This document shows positions 58,187 through 64,000 of a stretch of DNA of 64,000 bases, piece after piece. Source of the DNA: Sequoia sempervirens (Eukaryota > Streptophyta > Pinopsida > Cupressales > Cupressaceae); the NCBI GenBank assembly GCA_007258455.2, contig VDFB02114979.1, positions 1 through 64,000 on the forward strand, read 5' to 3'. A program made the position numbers and the translations under genes. The first letter of the stretch is position 1, and the number at the start of each line of letters is the position of its first letter. Below the pieces are notes generated by a model. It made no database searches and was not told where the DNA came from. It saw only the letters and a list, made by a program, of their open reading frames with translations.

Positions 58187-61100
58187 ATGACAAAGATAAC
58201 ATCTATGATTCCCCACAATGTGTCATTTTTTATATGCACAGGTTCATTGAATTGATGAGAAATATCATATCTAATCTTCCTCTTCTAGTGGTTATGCAAC
58301 CATCAAATATGTGTGATGATGTTATCATTTTAATTTAGCTTTCTAAGAGACCACTATAAAATAGAATGATATAAAAAATTAAACCATTTTTACATTAGTA
58401 GGAAAAATTTCTTAAACTAAATATTGTTATAAAATTAAAATTTATGAATAAGAATTAATGGTTATGTAAATTTTAAAAGATTATTAATAGGACTTTGTAT
58501 TAAAATAAATAATTCAAAGCAAAGTTGATTTATGTTTTTTTATATTGAAGGTTAATGAAGCATACAATTTAAACAAATTAAATAAAACATGAATGATTAT
58601 TGATTAAAAATAGAAATTAATAGATTCAAATATATACAAAGATTAAATAAGCTCATTTTAATAATCAAATAATTTAGTGTAATATTTAAAGAAATTAAAT
58701 CCTCATATTTAATACATTCTTTTACTATATTTCATTTATGAATGTTTTATATAAGAATACAAAAAATATAGATTAAATATTTGAATTGTCCAATATTTGC
58801 AACATAATTTTAATTTCAACTATCAACAAGAATGTTCTTCCCTTCTTTTTTAATCAAAAACATAAGTTTAATTTCAACTATCAATAAGAATTTATTTTCT
58901 CAAAACACTTATTTATATGTTATGAAAATAGCTTTCACGAATTTAATATTAATAATAATATATGTCAAAAATAATTTCCTTAAAACAATCTTATCCACAT
59001 GTTATAAAAATTACAATATTAAAAAAAAATATCTTAAAATAACAAAAAAAAATACAAATAACTAAAGTGGCCTAAAAATAGGTCCTTATGAATTACCCAT
59101 AATAGAACTTTAAAAATAACCACAATTAGATATGGTCACTATTAAATCATAAGTTACACAAATGACTTGAGAATTTGAAACAGTTTCTACATTAAAACTA
59201 GTGAATCTTTTGATTAATACTAAAACCCTTGTTATGATGATCATATGACAATCATTTTGAATTTGAAACCATATTCTTGTTATCTAATGACACTATGAGA
59301 ACCACTGCCTAGGTTTTTGATGAAGTTGAAAAATCCATGGTTGAACCTCTAAAAAAAATATGGTAAAACACCATAAGAGCTCATATGGTGTGCACAACTT
59401 GACAAATGTATTCAATGACTAGTCAAACCTATATCAAAATACTTATATAAATAATTTAGTTCACATTATTTTCACTATTTGTAATTTATGTCAAACATCC
59501 TTCTCAAACTATCATGAATCTTTCCTTTGGAGACGCCTTTCTCAATTTTTATTTTTATTTTTGATATCAAAACCTTGTCATTTGTTCATAATAATTAAGT
59601 ATGGTGAGTTTGAAATATGAATAGTCTTCTTATATGGATGTTAGATATTTTTCTTTTATTTCCTTATAAACTATATTTTTACTTTTAGATTGAATAAGAC
59701 AACATGGTGTAGATGGTTAATGGTTTATCCACTAATAAAGTGTGCTAGAAGAGATTTGGGATGGCTCAAACCTTACTAAAGCACCCCACTATATACATGA
59801 AACATATTTATATAGATAGAACATATCATTAACAACTTATTTAGTTAAATATGTGCTTAGGTTATTTTTGTGCCACTTTTAAGAAGACATAAAGTTTACT
59901 TGAAATTCTACCATTTTTTTAATGATTCCAGACAAAATTCTTTGATGACAAAACCTTCTTAAAAACTTGTGACTAGATTTGAGTTAAGTTGTAAGTGGAG
60001 AAACAAAATTTCTACTATTTTTATGAATGAAAAGCCCATAAAATCCCTAGAAAATTCTCAACAAATCAATACAACATTTTATTAATTTGGGAAAAAAAAT
60101 TAGTGAAATCTCTTGCTTAGGTTAATTCGGAGCAATAATATTTTTAGGTTGGTTAACCATTTGACAATGACTATATGACTATTCATTTACATGTATAACA
60201 TATCTTTCATCATCATGTGAAAATTTTACAATCATATGCAATGTGGATGGTATGACCCTCATATCACATATCCATGGATGACTTAAAAACATATTGTATA
60301 CTAGCTTCTAATATATCACATGGAAAATAAAATCAATATTCAATGGTTCAATTTTAAAAGGACAATAATCATGCCGAAATCATTTCTAGCAATGATAATA
60401 ATAAATAATTTTATAAATTTAATATATTATTTAACTTTTACAAACAATCATCATTGAATATCCTAGTGTAAATTAATAAATTGTCATGATTATCAACCTA
60501 ATCTATAATAATGAGTGGGGATCAATAAATGTATAAAAATAAATGCACAAAAATTAAATAATAATAACATTGGTACTTAGCTCTAGGTCTAATGTTGATT
60601 TGAATATGACATACATGTATCAAATTGATTCAACAATTTATGCCAAAAAATATGATCTAGTAGACAACTACCTTGAGACTAAGAAAAATATTGTTACCAC
60701 TCTTTGTCACTTTCACAACTATGGAATGACCTTTGTAAGTGTAAATATAAATCTTGTGCATCATGGATATAAACCTAGCCCATGGTTCTAAGTCTTTTTT
60801 TTTCAATGTTTAGAACATGAAACATGGTTGCCTTGATGTTTGCAATCTATATTAGAAGGTGTGCGATGTTGATAAACAATGTTTAAGATTTTACTTGAGA
60901 AGGGGTTATTCTTCTTTGGTCAAACCCCTATCACCAATTCAATGGTATAAAATAAAAGATAAAAGACAGCAATAGTCTTGCAATATTTCTAGAGCATTGA
61001 TGTAATTTTTATATCATAGTATATAATGCTTTGATGTTCATACTTCTTCTTTTTTTACAATTTCTCGTTAAGTTATAGTGATAAAAATGAATTTAGGTTG

Positions 61101-61393
61101 GCACTTTTGTTTAACAACCTAATATATAATTTAAAATATGTAATATTTTAGTTGACTTATAATGACTATTTGAAAAAGAAAAAAATGATCTTAAGTCTTT
61201 TTTTTTTTGGAAGTTCAATAATCGCTTTCATGATAAAGAGTTGAAATAGAAATATGACCTTACATTTGTATTTTTTTCTGGAAGTTCAATGATTGCTTCT
61301 ATAATAAAGAGTTAATAATTAAAAGGAAGGTCACTATTATAATAATACTAACAAATGGACTTTAAATCAATACTCATCAATCTTTCCTTAAAG
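58187..61393. other. 3.2 kb AT-rich spacer, no gene seen
   Basis: Long A/T runs throughout, no open frame above chance with a recognisable motif, and no clear tandem or inverted repeat. It separates the copia element from the SWEET gene region. Confidence 0.5.
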
Positions 61394-61402
61394 TACCTAT
61401 AG

Positions 61403-61588
61403 GTTTTTTTTTTTTTTTTTTTGGGTTATGCCGCAAGAGTGTCCCCGTGACTCAGCCCAACAGCCCAGCAGCCCATACCTTGGGTACCTGGGGTGAGATG
61501 GGGCGAGACTAGCCCCTGCAGGTGGATGTCATAGCCCGCATACAGACCTGCCGGTCAACAGCAAGAACGGAGGTTGAACCCAAGACCA
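61403..61588 (-). mobile_element. SINE copy with 9 bp target duplication
   Basis: TACCTATAG occurs at both 61394-61402 and 61589-61597. On the minus strand the 186 bp element starts near GGTCTTGGGTTCAACCTC (a B-box-like GGTTCAACC), is GC-rich unlike its surroundings, and ends in an A-tail of about 18. The B-box lies very close to the 5' end, so the copy is probably 5' truncated. Target duplication plus A-tail show insertion by target-primed reverse transcription. Confidence 0.8.
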
Positions 61589-61734
61589 TACCTATAGATA
61601 TTATTAATAATAATCACTTGCAGCTGGAGTCTTGGAGACAATTGCAGCATAACTTTATTTTAATTCTGTTCTGAGTGAGCATCCAACATATGCGAATATG
61701 GTTAGACTATGGATGTACGTACTTAAAACCTTGA

Positions 61735-61740
61735 TATAAA
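61735..61740 (+). promoter_or_regulatory. Possible TATA box of the SWEET gene
   Basis: TATAAA in TTGATATAAAGGCAAAG. It lies about 800 bp before the chosen start codon, so use of it would need a long 5' UTR or a 5' UTR intron. A 50-codon upstream ORF begins at 61828. I saw no better TATA box nearer the gene. Confidence 0.35.
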
Positions 61741-62531
61741 GGCAAAGCTTGTGCTTGTCACACATACCCTCCTTCCCTCGAGATAACAACTTACATTTTT
61801 CCCTTTCAAACACACCATCCTGAGCCGATGCACCTTTCCAGCCAGAGGCCAGAGAGAGTTATTCTGTTTAGATTTATATTATTTTTTTCAACTCTCGGTT
61901 CTTTTAAGTTTCTCCCTATACAGGTTTTAGCCAATGATTTTTCTAACCAAGAGAAGCGTGCGGTAGTGTCCTTTCTGTGAGGTCACAAGGGCATATAGGA
62001 CAGAATAAAGTTGCTCTCAAGTAGGTATAAATAAGTAGATGGCACAGCTGAACAAACCAAACCATCTAAATAAAAAAATGAGTAAGTGAGACTAAAACAA
62101 TTAAAAATGCATCTAGTCAAGCATGTAGTTTACAACTACGATGTAGTCAATGCAGTTCAACAAATCACCAAATTTCTTTGTATGAAAATAATGTTGTAGT
62201 CAGTAATAAGTACATATCCACCAAGGAAGCTGAACTTATTGGGTTTTGCTTAAATGGTTTTGTTTTTTCTTCTAATTGACAGGCTATTTGATTTTGTTCA
62301 TGGAAAGATTTTGATGCCATGTACATCGTAAGCAAAGAAAATCTAATTAGATTCATTTGATAAAACATGCATCCATTCAAATCTATACTAGAAGCCAAAT
62401 CTTCTTCCTGGGTTGCTGCAGGAAACATACTTCGCGTCACCTTGTTTCTCTCACCCTTGTAAGATTGCTTTGCTTTATTTTGTTTTGGCTATGTGGGCTT
62501 AGCAAGAAAATTAATTATATTCAATTCAAAT

Positions 62532-64000
62532 ATGAAATGCTGTTGTAAAATTGCTCAATTTTTTGGCTTCTTGTTTGGGTGCATGTCCATGTCCAGTCCA
62601 ACAGTAAAGGCCATTATAAATGACAAAGATACAGGATCCTATTCAGCTTTTAATTACATATGCACAATATTGAACTGTGTGCTCTGGACGTTCTATGGTG
62701 TGCGTTTAGACCAAAATAATAAATTCCTCATCAGTTACGTCAATGGTCTTGGAGCACTTCTGCATGCTGGATACCTTACAATTCATTACCTCCATGCTCC
62801 TCAGAAAGAAAAGGTAATTCAGTGTTTTGATGCTTTTACTGTGTATACCTTTCTAGGGTTTGCTTATGGGACTCCCCATTCAGAGTTTTGAAAGTTCCAA
62901 AATAGAAATTTTCTATCTTCCATTGTTTTGGTTTCTTTTGGAGAAAGGTCTGACCATCACAAAGAATGGCATTTTCATAAAAATGGAGAATAACATGTGG
63001 GCTACCTGCTCAACTGTTTACACTCCTTTTGGAGAAGTTACAACACTTAAAAGATTATTTTTTTAAGTTTTTAAAAATTAAAACTTACAGAAAACATCGG
63101 AACACTTCTCCACTAAAGGTGTGTCCAGAAGGTGAATTCCAACTGCTGAGATTTGAAAGTTCCAAACACTGATCTTGAAGCAAACTGTTACAAGAATAGT
63201 TAAATTTAAGCTGGTATGAATTGTTTCTATTTAATTCTGTGAAAAAAAAAATTCAGTGTTAATTTGGAATAAATTTTATGATCTATCATCAGAAATCAGA
63301 ACGTAAGAGAAGAAGAAAAAACTCCTGATGATAGATCATCGATTTTGATCCTTAACATTGAAAAAAAACTCACACGCCCAAATCCAAAAACAATTTATAC
63401 CAATATCATAAGCAATAGCTATCTTAATTCTGTGTCGCAGCAACTAATCACATTACTCATCTTGTGGTTTTGCAGGCTCGGGTTGTTCTGTTTAAAGTTA
63501 CATCATTGACAATAATGGGTACAATGATTGCAAGTGCAATTTTCCTTGTTCCGAAAAGTGATAGAGTCACAGTAGTTGGATGGGCTTGTGGAGTTCTCAA
63601 CATTGTTATGCATGCCGCCCCTTTATCTGTTGTGGTACTTATTCACAAATTAATCTCTAGATCAATCCGATATCTATTACCATGACGATTCATCTGTTTT
63701 TAGGATAATTTTTTCTTCCTTGCAATTCAATTATGATTGTGATGGAAGATAGAGTTTGACTTTAACAGAACAAATTCAATAAAATGTGTTAGAATGACTG
63801 CAATAACATTGTAGTCAAAAATTTGATTCAGCTGTCTTGAGATATAAAAATTGCTAGCACTCATTTTGTAATCAATGCAGAGTGATAATATTATGTGATC
63901 TTGTGTCTGTGTTTTACAACATGTTGCAGAAGCAAGTAATCACTACCAATGATGTGAGTAGCATGCCATTTCTTGTTTCTTTCTTCAGTCTGCTCAACGC
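62532..64000 (+). CDS. SWEET (MtN3/saliva) sugar transporter, 3' end off window
   Basis: Exons are 62532-62813, 63476-63634 and 63930 to beyond 64000, with GT/AG borders all in phase 0; 170 residues are visible. SWEETs are seven-helix membrane uniporters moving sugars down gradients. Exon 1 holds the first three-helix bundle: FFGFLFGCMSMSSPTVKAI (P23), LNCVLWTFYGV, and a third helix ending in LHAPQKEK. Exon 2 gives the linker helix and start of the second bundle, with HAAPLSVV. Exon 3 has QVITTNDVSSMPFLVSF. Three of the four tetrad prolines are present; the one in helix 2 (usually PY) is Asn (FNY). The start at 62532 gives a normal N-terminus; an in-frame ATG at 62493 would add 13 residues. 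The first bundle in one exon is unusual, since plant SWEETs commonly split it. Confidence 0.88.

Overview
The window looks like nuclear DNA from a large-genome seed plant, most likely a gymnosperm. Reasons: two intron-containing genes of plant families (a VPS62/DUF946 protein and a SWEET sugar transporter), AT-rich spacers several kb long, old and heavily mutated LTR retrotransposons, and telomere-like minisatellite arrays. The gymnosperm call is an inference; nothing here fixes the species.

Layout. 1-2029: an unrecognised coiled-coil-like ORF relic and a promoter-like spacer. 2030-6451: a short non-autonomous LTR retrotransposon (166 bp LTRs) whose minus strand carries a chimera of two host gene fragments, ARF GTPase joined to the CDC48/p97 N-domain. 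Its 3' end has been inverted in place. 7836-21454: a satellite block made of a palindrome cluster, a 2.4 kb CT-rich array and a telomere-like minisatellite array. A 7.84 kb Ty3/gypsy-type element with target duplication ATGGT splits the telomere-like array. 21-34 kb: relics, including a DDE-type transposase pseudogene (23.9-27.1 kb), a 7-copy 360 bp tandem array (30.6-33.0 kb) and an ABC1-kinase-like exon fragment (33.6 kb). 36.4-38.7 kb: another minisatellite, interrupted by a 792 bp MITE with TSD TTAG. 39-47 kb: spacer with a coiled-coil ORF relic, a (TG)23 tract, two SINE-like copies and a Mutator-like MITE.

47.4-51.1 kb: the VPS62-like gene, the only complete intact gene (signal-peptide exon, 1.96 kb intron, large exon). 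51124-58181: a decayed Ty1/copia element (TSD TGGAG) starting 66 bp after that gene's stop. Nested in it at 53825-55859 (TSD CCATC), on the opposite strand, is a second gene-capturing LTR element carrying an intronless adenine phosphoribosyltransferase (APRT) pseudogene. 58.2-61.4 kb: AT-rich spacer. 61403-61588: a SINE with a 9 bp TSD. 62532-64000: the first three coding exons seen of a SWEET gene, which runs off the window.

The main discovery candidate is the pair of gene-capturing LTR elements. They share LTR tips, a TGGTATCAAA-type primer-binding site and 3' internal sequence, but each holds different host cDNA-like cargo in sense orientation: ARF+CDC48 in one, APRT in the other. This points to a retrotransposon family that repeatedly captures and fuses host coding sequence.
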